A model generated the notes under the pieces. That model did not search any database, had not been told where the DNA came from, and saw nothing but the letters and a program-made list of their open reading frames with translations. Below are positions 1 to 9,849 of a DNA stretch of 64,000 nucleotides, in pieces; positions within the stretch are counted from its first letter, which is position 1, and the number at the start of each line of letters is the position of its first letter. Source of the stretch: Mycolicibacterium hodleri. GTDB taxonomy: Bacteria > Actinomycetota > Actinomycetes > Mycobacteriales > Mycobacteriaceae. Location: assembly GCF_025822245.1 (NCBI RefSeq), contig NZ_JACKTL010000070.1:45797-109796 (forward strand). Direction: 5' to 3'. The translations under genes were made by a program, and so were the position numbers.

Positions 1-3000
1 TGAGTCCACGCTCACCCCGCGGAGGATCTCGAGGACCGGGAGGTCGATGGCGAAGGTCGTGTTGATCCGGATCCGGAAGTCCATCGCCATCATCGAATCC
101 AGGCCGACGTCGTCGAGGATGTCGTGGGGCTCGATGTCCTCCACGGCGCAGTCGAACACGCCGGCAACGGTGCGGCGAAGTTGATCGGTGACCACGCCGA
201 GTCGTTCGGATTCCGTCAGGCCGGCGAGCAGTTCCAGCAGGGACGAGTCCGAGTCACCCTGGTGCAGCGGCACTTCGGTGGCCTCGAGTTCGGCGAACAT
301 CCTCGGCAACCCGGCGCTGAACCCCACCTGGCGGGCTCGACCCCAGTCCGCGGTGATCGCGATGACCTGTGGCGCCTTCTGGTTGAGGAGACGGTCGAGG
401 ATCCGGGCTCCCGCCGACGGGGTGATCAGCTCGATGCCCCGGTGCGCGTAGACCTTCTCCAGCTTCAATTCCTCGACCATCCCCACCGACCACGGGCCCC
501 ATCCGATGGTGAGCGCGGGCAGACCCCGAGCTTGCCGGCGGTGGGCGAACGCGTCGAGGTACGCGTTCGCGGCGGCGTAGTTGCCCTGGCCGGGTGACGC
601 GATGGCCGAGCCCGCCGAACCGAACATGACGAAGAACTCCAGTTCGTGGTCCGCGAAGGTGTCGTGCAACGCCCGGGTGCCGATCATCTTGGGCGCCAAC
701 ACCGTCGCGAAGTCCTCTTCGCTCATGTTCATCAGCAGTTGGTCGTGAACCGTCCCCGCGGCATGGATGATCCCGCGGACGGGCCGGCCGCCCTCACGAA
801 CGTGGTCGGCCAACCACGCCTGCACCTGCGCCACGTCGGTCACGTCGACGCTGGCGGTGCTCACCCGCGCGCCGAGTCGCTCGACGGCCCTGATCGCGTC
901 GACCGTCGCGAACTGGCCGTCGTCCTCGGTCAGCGTCGACCACGTGGTCCGCGGGGGGACCGCGCTTCGGCTCAACAGCACGATGTGCCGGGCCCCGCGC
1001 TCGGCGAGGTAGGTCGCCACGGTGCGACCCAGGGCACCGACACCTCCGGTGACGACGTAGGTCGCGTCGGGGGTCAGCGTGGTCGGAAAGGCCTTCGTCA
1101 GGCCTTGGGCGACGCGGATTCGGGGCACGAAGACGTCGCGACCGCGGATCGCGATCTGGTCCTCCGGATCCTGCGACAGGACGTAGTCGCAGACGTGCGT
1201 GGCGGTTTCGCCCACGTCGTCGGCGTCGTCCACGTCGATCAGACCGCCCCACCGCTCGGCGAACTCGTGGTGACCGATGACGCGTCCAAGCCCCCACACC
1301 GCGGCCTGGTCGGCCACGCAGGAGGCGGTGCCCGGCGCCGCCTGCGCATTCGCGGTGACGAGGTAGAGGCGGGGTGCGACGGTCTCGTGCGTGGCGAGTG
1401 AGGTGACCAGGCGCATCACCGTGAACAGGCCCACGTGCAGATTCGCGTCGGCGGTCGCCGCGTCGGCGGGGTCTGCGACGACGTCGACTGGCCAGCAGTC
1501 GACCACGCCGGTGAGGTCCGCGTCGCGGTCGAGGTGCGTGGTGAGCAGCTGCGACAGTTGTTCGGCGCGTGCGGGATTCACCACGTACCCGTCGTCGGTC
1601 TCGGCCACGGCGGTGACGGGACCGTGGGCCACCGTCCGCACCCGGTGACCACGGCCGCGCAGGGTCTCGGCGACGGCGGCGCCGACGCCGCGTTCGTCGA
1701 CGAGGACGAGCCAGGACTGATTCTCCACCGCGGACCCGTGGGGTTCCTCGGTCTTCTCACACCAATGGATCTCGTAGAGACCCTTGTCGACGCGCTCGGG
1801 CGACATCCGGGACGAGGAACTCAGCGACTCCACCGTGAACCCGTCGAACACGGCGAGCGGTTCGCCGAGCTGGTTTCGGACGGTGACGTCGGCTTCGATG
1901 CGCTCGGTGGTCGCCGAGACCACCCGAACGTCCACGGTCATCTTCGCTTCGGGCGGTGCGTAGACGGCACTGCGCCGGATCCGAGCCGGAAGATACGGGT
2001 CGGACGGTCCGTCTTGGCCCAGAAGCATGGTGCCGAACAGCGTGTGGAATGCACCGTCGACGAGCGCGGGATGGAAGCGGTAGTCGTCGAGTTCGTCGGC
2101 GATGGGCTCCGGCACGGCGAGTCGGGCCACCGACCAGTCGGCACCGCCCACGATCTCGGTGACGGGGCGGAACGCCTCGCCGTACCCGAAGCCGAGGCCC
2201 TCGGTCCTGACGTAGAACTCGTCACCGGACGTTGCGATCACCTCGTCGTCACCCGGGACGTCGCGGCGGGCCGGACGAGTGGGCAGGGCCCGCAGTGCGG
2301 CGGTGGCGGTGATGGTCCACTTGACGTCGCCGTCGGGCGTTGCGGTGAACGCCGCGAACTCCAGGGTGCCGTTGTCCTCGTTCAGCGTGGTCCGCATGAT
2401 GGGATCGCAGGTCTCGTCGAGGATGACCGCACGACGGAACTCGAGATCGTCGACGGCGAGGTCGGTCCCGTAGTGCTCCCTCGCGACGGCCAACGCCATC
2501 TCGACGTACACCGCCCCCGGCACGACGACGCTTCCCTGCACGCGGTGATCGGCGAGGAACGGAAAGTGGGACGCGCTCAACTCGGCTTCCCACGAGGGGC
2601 GTACGCCGCTCACCGGTTGTCCAAGCAGCGGATGGACCGGGGCGAAGTGCAGGTCCTCCGACGCCTCCGGCGTCTCGTTCCAGTAGCGCTTGTTCTGCCA
2701 CGGGTAGGAGGGCAGCTTCACCCGTTGCGCGGCCCCCCGGGGATTCACCGCGTCCCATGCCACCTCGTGACCGTTGCAGTGCAGGGCGCCAACGCAATTC
2801 AGCAGCGTCCGACCGTCGTCGTCGTTGCGCCGCTGGGTGGCGAGGACGAGGGCCTTCTCGGTTCCGGCGGTCTCGAAGATCGACGCCGCGAGCACCGGGT
2901 GCGGGCCCAGCTCCACGAAGTGGGTGTATCCGTCGTCGAGCAGCCTGCGCAAAGCGGGTTCGAAGAGCACCGTGGCACGGGTGTTCTGCCACCAGTAGGC

Positions 3001-5340
3001 GGCGCCGGCGGTGTATTCGTCCAGCAGTTCGCCGGTGACCGTCGAGTAGAGGGGAATCGTGGACTGGCTCGAGGACAGTCCCTCGAAGGCGTCGAGGAGT
3101 TCGTCCTTCACCAGGTCCATGTAGTGGGTGTGGTACGGAACCTTCACGGCGAGTTGGCGATTGAACACCTGGGCGGCATCCAGCTGGCGGGCGACGTCGT
3201 CGAGTACGTCGGCGTCGCCGGCGATCGTCACCGCCGACGGGCTGTTGATCGCGGCGATCGACACCCGTCGGGTGAACTCGTCGAGTGTCTTCTGGTCGAC
3301 CGTGGCCACGAGCGATTCGGCGTCGAGGCCGACGGCGAGCATGCGCCCCATTCCGCTGGTTCGCTGTTGAAGTCGGCTGCGGTGGTAGATCACCCGGACG
3401 GCGTCGGAGAAGCTCAGCAGACCGGCCAGATGATGGGCGGCCACCTCGCCGGCACTGTGCCCGATCACCGCGTCGGGACGAATTCCGAAGTGCTCGAGCT
3501 GCGCGGCCAGTGCGACCTGGATGGCGAAGTTGGCGGGTTGCGCGAACTCCGTCTCGCCCATCCGCGTACTCGCCTCGTCGCGCCGGAGCTCCTCGAGCAG
3601 TGACCAGTCGGTGTACCGGGACAACTCGCGGTCGGTGCGCTCGACGCTTTCGGTGAAGACGTCGAACACGTCGAGCAGCCCGCGGCACATCCCCCACCAC
3701 TGGGGGCCCATGCCGGTACAGACGAAGGCGAGCTTCGGCGCGACCTGGTTCGTCCGTCCCGCGGAGATCTGTCCGCCGTCGGCGAGCGCCTGCAGCTGGG
3801 CCCGCGCGTCGGCGATGTCGTCGGCGATCAGCGTGTGGCGATGGTTCAGGTGGGCCCGACGTTGCCCGAGGGTGTACGCGAGATCGCCCAGCGTGACCTC
3901 GGGATGGCTGCCCACGTGGTCGGCCAGCTGGCGGGCCGTCGCCACCAGGGCCTCCTCGCTGCGCGCGGAGATCGGAAGCATCGTCGACGGCGCGGTCACA
4001 CACGGCTGGTCGCCGGCCTCGGGGGCCACCGGCGGCTCGGCGAGCACGACGTGGGCGTTGGTGCCCCCGAATCCGAACGAGTTGACCCCGGCGATGCGCC
4101 GCTCGCACTCGGGGAAGGGTCGACCGGTCGTGGGAACGTCGATGCCCAGTTCGGCGAGGTCGAGTCCCCCACTGGGAGAATGGAAGTGCAGGTTTGCGGG
4201 CACGAATCCGTGCTTGAGCACCAACGCCGTCTTGATCAGCCCGGCCACGCCCGCACCCGCCTCGAGGTGTCCGATGTTGGTCTTCACCGACCCGATGAGC
4301 AGGGGCTGGCCCGCCGGCCGCCCCGAGGCCAGCGCACTGGCCAGGGCCCGCATCTCGACGGGGTCTCCGACGGGCGTGCCGGTGCCGTGCGCCTCGACGT
4401 AGCCGATCTCGGCGGGTTCGACGCCCGCCTTGCGGAGGGCGTCGACGATGGCGGCTTCCTGGGCCTCCTTGCGGGGCACGGTGATGCCGTCGGTGTGGCC
4501 GTCCTGCGACACCGCCGTGCCGAGGATCTGGGCGTAGATCTCGTCGCCGTCGCGCACCGCCTGCGCAAGGGGTTTGACGACGACGACCGCGCCACCCTCA
4601 CCCCGTGCGTAGCCGTCGGCGGATTCGTCGAAGGCCTTGCTCCGCCCGTCGGGGCTGAGGAACCCGCTCTTGGATTCCGCGATCGCGGTGTTGGGTCCCA
4701 GCATGACGTTCACGCCGCCGGCGAGGGCGATGTCGCACTCGCCGTTCCAGATGCTCTGCGCCGCCAGGTGCACCGCGACCAGCGAACTGGAACAGGCGGT
4801 GTCGACCGTCATGCTCGGCCCGCGGAAGTCGAAGGCGAACGAAATTCGATTCGCCAACATCGTCATCATCATTCCGGTGGACGAGTGGGTCTTGAATCGG
4901 TAGCGGCTGGTGCGGCCCTGGTTCTGCAGGAGTTGGTAGTCCAGGGTGAAGCCGCCGATGAACACACCGACCTGGGCGCCGGCCAAGGAGTCTGCGGGGA
5001 TCCCCCCGTCTTCGAGCGCCTCCCAGGTGGCCTGCAGCAGGAGGCGTTGCTGCGGGTCGAGCAGATGGGCCTCTCGCGGCGAGATGCCGAAGAACTGCGG
5101 ATCGAACTGGTCCACGTCGTCGAGGTATCCGCCTCGGCGGGTGACCATCTTGCCGACCTTGCCCGGGTGGGGGTCGTGGAAGCGTGCGGCGTCCCAGCGC
5201 GACTCGGGCACCACGCGCGTGGCGTCGGTTCCGCTGCACAGCAACTCCCAGTAGCTCTCCGGGGAGGTGACGTCACCGGGCAGGCGGCATCCGATTCCGA
5301 CGATCGCCAAGGGTTCGTGACCGCTTCTTTCCGTCAGCAT
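1..5340 (-). CDS. type I polyketide synthase, one module KS-AT-DH-KR-ACP (3' end outside window)
   Basis: The gene starts at ATG 5340 and runs off the left edge, so about 1,780 residues are visible. Domains in order: ketosynthase (about 10-430) with active Cys183 in DTACSSS, His318 in EAHGTGT and His358 in NIGHLEAG; acyltransferase with Ser629 in GHSAGE and a VPYH motif; dehydratase/hotdog domain with His932; ketoreductase with a GGVGALG nucleotide-binding motif near 1427 and Tyr1588 in NYAAAN; acyl carrier protein with the phosphopantetheine Ser1749 in GLDSM. No enoylreductase is visible. All catalytic residues are present, so the enzyme looks functional. A single KS-AT-DH-KR-ACP module of about 1.8 kb residues resembles iterative 6-methylsalicylate-type synthases, but a modular or lipid PKS ending in a thioesterase outside the window is also possible. 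The next gene upstream is a halogenase-like flavoprotein on the same strand. Confidence 0.93.
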   Translation of the reverse strand, partial: MLTERSGHEPLAIVGIGCRLPGDVTSPESYWELLCSGTDATRVVPESRWDAARFHDPHPGKVGKMVTRRGGYLDDVDQFDPQFFGISPREAHLLDPQQRLLLQATWEALEDGGIPADSLAGAQVGVFIGGFTLDYQLLQNQGRTSRYRFKTHSSTGMMMTMLANRISFAFDFRGPSMTVDTACSSSLVAVHLAAQSIWNGECDIALAGGVNVMLGPNTAIAESKSGFLSPDGRSKAFDESADGYARGEGGAVVVVKPLAQAVRDGDEIYAQILGTAVSQDGHTDGITVPRKEAQEAAIVDALRKAGVEPAEIGYVEAHGTGTPVGDPVEMRALASALASGRPAGQPLLIGSVKTNIGHLEAGAGVAGLIKTALVLKHGFVPANLHFHSPSGGLDLAELGIDVPTTGRPFPECERRIAGVNSFGFGGTNAHVVLAEPPVAPEAGDQPCVTAPSTMLPISARSEEALVATARQLADHVGSHPEVTLGDLAYTLGQRRAHLNHRHTLIADDIADARAQLQALADGGQISAGRTNQVAPKLAFVCTGMGPQWWGMCRGLLDVFDVFTESVERTDRELSRYTDWSLLEELRRDEASTRMGETEFAQPANFAIQVALAAQLEHFGIRPDAVIGHSAGEVAAHHLAGLLSFSDAVRVIYHRSRLQQRTSGMGRMLAVGLDAESLVATVDQKTLDEFTRRVSIAAINSPSAVTIAGDADVLDDVARQLDAAQVFNRQLAVKVPYHTHYMDLVKDELLDAFEGLSSSQSTIPLYSTVTGELLDEYTAGAAYWWQNTRATVLFEPALRRLLDDGYTHFVELGPHPVLAASIFETAGTEKALVLATQRRNDDDGRTLLNCVGALHCNGHEVAWDAVNPRGAAQRVKLPSYPWQNKRYWNETPEASEDLHFAPVHPLLGQPVSGVRPSWEAELSASHFPFLADHRVQGSVVVPGAVYVEMALAVAREHYGTDLAVDDLEFRRAVILDETCDPIMRTTLNEDNGTLEFAAFTATPDGDVKWTITATAALRALPTRPARRDVPGDDEVIATSGDEFYVRTEGLGFGYGEAFRPVTEIVGGADWSVARLAVPEPIADELDDYRFHPALVDGAFHTLFGTMLLGQDGPSDPYLPARIRRSAVYAPPEAKMTVDVRVVSATTERIEADVTVRNQLGEPLAVFDGFTVESLSSSSRMSPERVDKGLYEIHWCEKTEEPHGSAVENQSWLVLVDERGVGAAVAETLRGRGHRVRTVAHGPVTAVAETDDGYVVNPARAEQLSQLLTTHLDRDADLTGVVDCWPVDVVADPADAATADANLHVGLFTVMRLVTSLATHETVAPRLYLVTANAQAAPGTASCVADQAAVWGLGRVIGHHEFAERWGGLIDVDDADDVGETATHVCDYVLSQDPEDQIAIRGRDVFVPRIRVAQGLTKAFPTTLTPDATYVVTGGVGALGRTVATYLAERGARHIVLLSRSAVPPRTTWSTLTEDDGQFATVDAIRAVERLGARVSTASVDVTDVAQVQAWLADHVREGGRPVRGIIHAAGTVHDQLLMNMSEEDFATVLAPKMIGTRALHDTFADHELEFFVMFGSAGSAIASPGQGNYAAANAYLDAFAHRRQARGLPALTIGWGPWSVGMVEELKLEKVYAHRGIELITPSAGARILDRLLNQKAPQVIAITADWGRARQVGFSAGLPRMFAELEATEVPLHQGDSDSSLLELLAGLTESERLGVVTDQLRRTVAGVFDCAVEDIEPHDILDDVGLDSMMAMDFRIRINTTFAIDLPVLEILRGVSVDS

Positions 5341-5462
5341 GTCGTGTCCTTGCCCCCCACCCTCTGTGTTGAACCTCTGTCGAACTACGAATCGCCCTGC
5401 CGCTCGCGCGGTGCAGGGCTCGTCATTTCTTCGTATTGACGGCTGCGTCGGATGGGGCGGCG

Positions 5463-7226
5463 TCAGGTCAGTTCGAGAGAGCTGGTGAGAATCCATTCGG
5501 AACTGATCGGGTTGACGGCCTGCTCGCTGCGGTAGACCGACCGGAGCTCTCGAAGAAGCGGATCGCGCTGCCACGCCTGCACCTGCCGCATGACGCCGTC
5601 GTCGGAGAAGACCTTGGCCTTCTCCGCCAGCACCGTCTCGATCAACTGCCCCGCCACCTGGCGCAGCAGCCGGGCGTTGGCGTCGAACCGTTCGGCGAAC
5701 CTGGGGGCAGTCCCCATCATCGCCGTGTGCAGGGTGACCATGAAGTTCAGCGGCGCGTAGAGATCCACGAACTGCGCCGAGGACGCGTTGCCCTCCACCG
5801 ACGCCCACTCCCGGAAGAACCGCTGAACGCGGTTGCTCAGTTCGATGAGGCCCTCCAGGTACGGCACCACCTCGGGGTCGTCGGCGACGGTGACGAATCG
5901 TCCGTTGCCGTAGAGGAAGCCCACGAACCCCCAGTAGAACGCGATGTCCCAGATGACCTTGGCGGTCATCACGTTCGGCGTCCCCATCAGCGTGTACTGG
6001 TCCCGGTAGATGGCCAGCCACATCTCGGTCAGCGACCGGAACAGCGAGTCGTCGATCGCCGATCGGGCCGCGACGTCCTCGCCGTCGAGGTCGCGGGTGA
6101 CCATGTCGGTGATGAGCCCGTTGCCGATGGCGACGAGGTCCAGTCCCGACGAGTACAGCGGGTCCAGGAAGATCCCGGCGTCACCGGTGACCGCCCAGCG
6201 CTCGCGGCCGTCGAAGATCTTGCTCACGCCGTGGCTGTACTTCTTCATGACTCGGAAGTCCATGATGAGGTCGTCGTACTTGGCCAGTTCCGACGCGCAC
6301 TGGGGCTCGTGCTCGCGCAGCCACGACTTGGCCTTGTCCAGGCCGTTGATGCCCTCGAAGGCGTGGAACGCGGGGTCGGCGACGATGCCGACGCTGGTGG
6401 CACCCGAGGCAAGTCTGATCAGCCAGACCCAATAGCCTTCGCCCATCAGGTGATTGGTGGACATCGACCGGTTGCCTTCGATTAGGCGTGACTGCCACAG
6501 CGGGTCGTCGCTCCAGTTCGCGAGGTCGATCTCGGCCGCCACCCGGAACCACACGGCGTTGCAGTGGTGCTCATTGGGGAGCTTCAGATCCAGCTGGCGG
6601 GGCAGCTTCCGGGTCCGTCCCGACGCGTCGACCACCCAGCGAGCCGTGGTGCCGGCGACGGCGTCGCCGTTCTGCGTCGCGATCTCGTGCGGACGACCGT
6701 CGGTGCCAAACTCGACCGAGCGGACCCGGCCCTGGCAGAACTCGACGCCCGCCGCGGCGCACCGGTCGGTGAGTTCGTTCTCCAGCCGACCACGGTCGAT
6801 TTGATAGGTGGGTTGCGGCACGAAGCTCGAACTCCCGAGTTCCATCCGCTGGGTGATGTCGGTGTTTCCGTCGTGGGAGAAGAACATGCGCAGACCCATC
6901 TTCCGGATCTGCGAGCTCTGCAAGTGATCCGCGAGACCAAGACGCTCCCCGAGGTAGAGCGCGGACACCTCGACGGTCGACTCCCCGACGGTGTGGGTGA
7001 TCTCGGGGACCGGGCGCGACGTCGGTTCGATGATCACGATGCGCGTCGCCGGGCGGGCGCGGCGGATCTCCAAGGCCAGAGTCAGCGCCGCGATGCCACC
7101 CCCGATGACGGCGACGTCGTGATCGGCCGTGCCGCGCTCGGCGGCGGTGTCCGACTCCGCCAACTGTGTCCTGATGCGCCGCGCCAGGGCGGCCCGGGTC
7201 TCGGCGTTCAGTTGTGACACGTCCAT
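5463..7226 (-). CDS. flavin-dependent halogenase-like oxidoreductase
   Basis: A 587-residue FAD protein of the tryptophan-halogenase superfamily. The dinucleotide-binding motif VIGGGIAA lies at residues 40-47, a GEST motif at 81-84, and Lys109 in IRKMGLR falls where the catalytic lysine of flavin halogenases is expected. The family signature WxWxIP reads W266-V-W268-L-I270-R271, so its final proline is arginine. These proteins use FADH2 from a separate reductase to halogenate an aromatic or a carrier-bound substrate, but some relatives are plain oxygenases. The start ATG 7226 has a purine-rich GAGGAAGGGG site just upstream. It lies 122 bp upstream of the PKS on the same strand, which suggests tailoring of the PKS product. 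Halogenating activity is inference because of the signature change. Confidence 0.8.
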   Translation of the reverse strand: MDVSQLNAETRAALARRIRTQLAESDTAAERGTADHDVAVIGGGIAALTLALEIRRARPATRIVIIEPTSRPVPEITHTVGESTVEVSALYLGERLGLADHLQSSQIRKMGLRMFFSHDGNTDITQRMELGSSSFVPQPTYQIDRGRLENELTDRCAAAGVEFCQGRVRSVEFGTDGRPHEIATQNGDAVAGTTARWVVDASGRTRKLPRQLDLKLPNEHHCNAVWFRVAAEIDLANWSDDPLWQSRLIEGNRSMSTNHLMGEGYWVWLIRLASGATSVGIVADPAFHAFEGINGLDKAKSWLREHEPQCASELAKYDDLIMDFRVMKKYSHGVSKIFDGRERWAVTGDAGIFLDPLYSSGLDLVAIGNGLITDMVTRDLDGEDVAARSAIDDSLFRSLTEMWLAIYRDQYTLMGTPNVMTAKVIWDIAFYWGFVGFLYGNGRFVTVADDPEVVPYLEGLIELSNRVQRFFREWASVEGNASSAQFVDLYAPLNFMVTLHTAMMGTAPRFAERFDANARLLRQVAGQLIETVLAEKAKVFSDDGVMRQVQAWQRDPLLRELRSVYRSEQAVNPISSEWILTSSLELT

Positions 7227-7451
7227 GCGTTCCCCTTCCTCGGTCGACGAGGATTCCCAGTGCGGCCGACGTTATCCGACGGTGGGGCCCCGGCTGGCCC
7301 GAACGGACGCCCGCTCCGTTTGCGGCCGACCGTCGGGGATCGGCGGGCCGGACGTTGATCTTGCTGCGTGGAGGCGTCCCCGCCCGCCCCCGGCTGTCGC
7401 GAGGAACCTTGCCCGATCCCGGCCACCGTCAGCATTTCGTCACAACGGCCG
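7227..7451. other. intergenic spacer
   Basis: The 225 bp between the antiporter stop and the halogenase start hold no convincing gene. The purine-rich ribosome site of the halogenase lies at the left end. I see no clear operator. Confidence 0.5.
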
Positions 7452-8711
7452 TCACGGCGTCACCGCTGCCGACTGCGGTACGACGCGGTGGCGGCCGTAG
7501 ACGTATTCGAAGATCGGCGAGGCCATCAGCGTGGTGACGATCGCGACCAGCACCAGGATGGTGAACAGCGTGGGGGTGACGATGCCGGCCTCGAGCCCGA
7601 TGTTCAGCAGGATCAGCCCGATCAAGCCGCGCGCGTTCATCAGCGATCCCAGCGCGACGGCTTCGCGCAGCGGCACCTTCTTCATGCGTGCCGCCAGCGT
7701 GCAGGCAATGCCCTTGCCGGCGATCGCGACGAGCACGAGCCCCAGCGTCACCGCCCACAGCGTCGGCGTGTTCACCAGGCCGATGTGGGTGTTGAGCCCG
7801 GAGTAGACGAAGAACATGGGCAGCAGGAACGTGGTGACGAGCGGCTCGAGGCGCGAGGTCAGATGACGTTCGAAGAAGCCCGACGGCATCGCGACGCCCA
7901 GGATGAAGGCACCGAAGATGGCATAGATCCCGATGACGTCGGTGAACCACGCGCAGGCCATCAGCAGGATCAGCACGACGCTCAGCATGGGCGGGGTGAC
8001 GGTGCCGTGGCGTTCGGCCATCGGACCGAGCACGCGCAGTGCCCGTCGTCCGATCGTCATGACCACCACGGTGTAGAGCACGCCGCCGCCGATCGCGACC
8101 ACGGCCATCGCGGGATGGTCCCGATTCATGGCGAGCACGACGGCGAGGATGCACCAGGACACCGCGTCGTCGGTGGCGCCGCAGGCCAGGGCCAAGGTAC
8201 CCAGGGACGTTCCCGACAAGCCCTTTTCGAAGATGATGCGGGCCAGCATGGGGAAGGCGGTGATCGCGATCGCGGCGCCGAGGAACAGCATGGCCATCAC
8301 CGGAGTGACGCCGTCTTCGAAGTAGTCCCCGTCCGCCAGCAACGGCACGGCGACGAGCGCACCGAGAACCAGCGGTGCCATGATGCCCGCCGTCGACACC
8401 GCCACCGCGGTGCCGGCCCGGTGCTTGATCAGGTCGACGTCGAAGTTGAGCCCGATGAGGAACATGTAGAGGACCAGGCCGATTTGGGCCACGGTGTAGA
8501 GCACCACGTTGGCGGGCCCCGGCGGAAACAACGCCTGCTGCACCCCGGGAGCGAGCTCGCCCAGCAGCGACGGCCCGAGGACGACGCCCGCGATCATCTC
8601 CCCCACGACCTGCGGCTGCCCGACCCGCTTGGCGATTACCCCCACCACCCGGCAGGTCGCGAGGATGACCGCCAGTTCGAGGAAGAAGTGGATCGCGGTG
8701 GCTGCGGGCAT
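7452..8711 (-). CDS. cation/proton antiporter (CPA2/Kef type)
   Basis: A 419-residue polytopic membrane protein with about 12 hydrophobic segments and the CPA2 fold signatures: an N-terminal QPQVVGEMIAGVVLGPSLLG stretch (about 27-46), and an ATDDAVSW motif (about 178-185) with the paired acidic residues that carry cation and proton. It ends soon after the membrane domain, so the C-terminal RCK/TrkA-N domain of full Kef proteins is absent. It should exchange Na+ or K+ for protons at the plasma membrane. It follows the halogenase and PKS on the same strand but is separated by 225 bp, so a role in the polyketide cluster (efflux or pH support) is only a positional inference. Confidence 0.88.
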   Translation of the reverse strand: MPAATAIHFFLELAVILATCRVVGVIAKRVGQPQVVGEMIAGVVLGPSLLGELAPGVQQALFPPGPANVVLYTVAQIGLVLYMFLIGLNFDVDLIKHRAGTAVAVSTAGIMAPLVLGALVAVPLLADGDYFEDGVTPVMAMLFLGAAIAITAFPMLARIIFEKGLSGTSLGTLALACGATDDAVSWCILAVVLAMNRDHPAMAVVAIGGGVLYTVVVMTIGRRALRVLGPMAERHGTVTPPMLSVVLILLMACAWFTDVIGIYAIFGAFILGVAMPSGFFERHLTSRLEPLVTTFLLPMFFVYSGLNTHIGLVNTPTLWAVTLGLVLVAIAGKGIACTLAARMKKVPLREAVALGSLMNARGLIGLILLNIGLEAGIVTPTLFTILVLVAIVTTLMASPIFEYVYGRHRVVPQSAAVTP

Positions 8712-8856
8712 GTCATGTCCTACGTGTCGAAGGCACGGATACGTCGACGGTGCTGGGCCTCACCGATCATCCTGCTATTCGACGACGGACACCCTTCGGA
8801 TGGGTCGCGGGGTCACCGCGACCGGGCCACGATGACCGGCATGCGGGGCACGGGCG

Positions 8857-9849
8857 TCACCACCACGACGTGCCGTCGAGCCGGCACACCACCTCGCTTA
8901 GGGGGCGCCGCGGCGTGGCGGGCAACGGGTCGGCGTTGACCGGCGGCCAACCCACGCGCACCAGCATTTGCGGAAACTCCTCACCGTCGAATGCGTCGGC
9001 CCGGATCGCGTCACGCGTCTCGCCGACCTCCAGCACCTCGGTGACGGGGCAACTCGCCATGCCCAGTGAGGTTGCGGTGAGGATCGCCAAACTGGTGGCC
9101 TCGCCGGCCCGCAGTCGAGCCAGGTCGTCGTCGTCGACCGTGCCGAAGGCCAACAACTCGCCGTGGTCGTCGGCCGCGGCGGCGTCGGGGGGTTGGGCCA
9201 ACCCGGGGCCCGCGAACAGACGGCCGGGCACCGGGGAATCCGGGTCGGACTCGGGAGTGTTGCGTGCGGGCACCCCGGCGACGGACCGGTGGCGGCCGCT
9301 CCACATCGTCAGTTCGCCGAGATACTCGGCGTCGGTGGCGTGGTGCCAGACGGCGTGCGCGAGGGCGGCCCGCAGCTCCGTCGACGGACTCATCCGTCGC
9401 ATCACGATGCCCGTTCGGGCCACTCTCATGCCCATCAGCGCAACGTCGGCATGGGCCACCGGCCACCCGCTGAAATGCCGACGGTCGGTGCGACGCCTCG
9501 GGATGGCCGCCGCCAGAGCGATGTCCACGTCTCCGGCGACGTAGGGCTGCAACTCGATCGACGCGAGGTGCGTCGGCTCTGCGGGATTGGGAAGGCGACG
9601 GACCTTGCTGTGCCAGCCGAGGGCGGCGAGCGCGACGACGCAGTGGTTGAGAGTGGCGCCGCAGCTCACCATGGAGTCCCGTCCGTCGGGGTCGGTGTGA
9701 ACCAGCTGCCTGTCGGCGTCGAGGTACAGGTGAAGGCTCGCCGGGCCGATCTTCCACCGCCATGGCTGGACGTTGTGCACGGACGGTGCCCTGGTGGCCA
9801 ACGCGAGCGCGCTGCCCAGCGTCTCGCGCCCGGGAAAGTGCGTGTTCAT
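8857..9849 (-). CDS. Acg-type nitroreductase family protein
   Basis: 330 residues, starting at ATG 9849 with a GGAGG site nine bases upstream. A longer reading frame upstream exists but overlaps the universal stress gene. The N-terminal APSVHNVQPWRW stretch (residues 19-30) and the C-terminal region with SLGMASCP and PQMLVRVGWP are typical of the mycobacterial Acg (Rv2032/Rv3131) family. These are duplicated nitroreductase folds that bind FMN and, for Acg itself, are thought to sequester flavin rather than reduce substrates. The start overlaps the stop of the upstream stress protein as ATGA, so the two are probably translated together. Family members in M. tuberculosis belong to the DosR regulon. 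A paralogue lies at 18813-19814. Confidence 0.87.
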   Translation of the reverse strand: MNTHFPGRETLGSALALATRAPSVHNVQPWRWKIGPASLHLYLDADRQLVHTDPDGRDSMVSCGATLNHCVVALAALGWHSKVRRLPNPAEPTHLASIELQPYVAGDVDIALAAAIPRRRTDRRHFSGWPVAHADVALMGMRVARTGIVMRRMSPSTELRAALAHAVWHHATDAEYLGELTMWSGRHRSVAGVPARNTPESDPDSPVPGRLFAGPGLAQPPDAAAADDHGELLAFGTVDDDDLARLRAGEATSLAILTATSLGMASCPVTEVLEVGETRDAIRADAFDGEEFPQMLVRVGWPPVNADPLPATPRRPLSEVVCRLDGTSWW

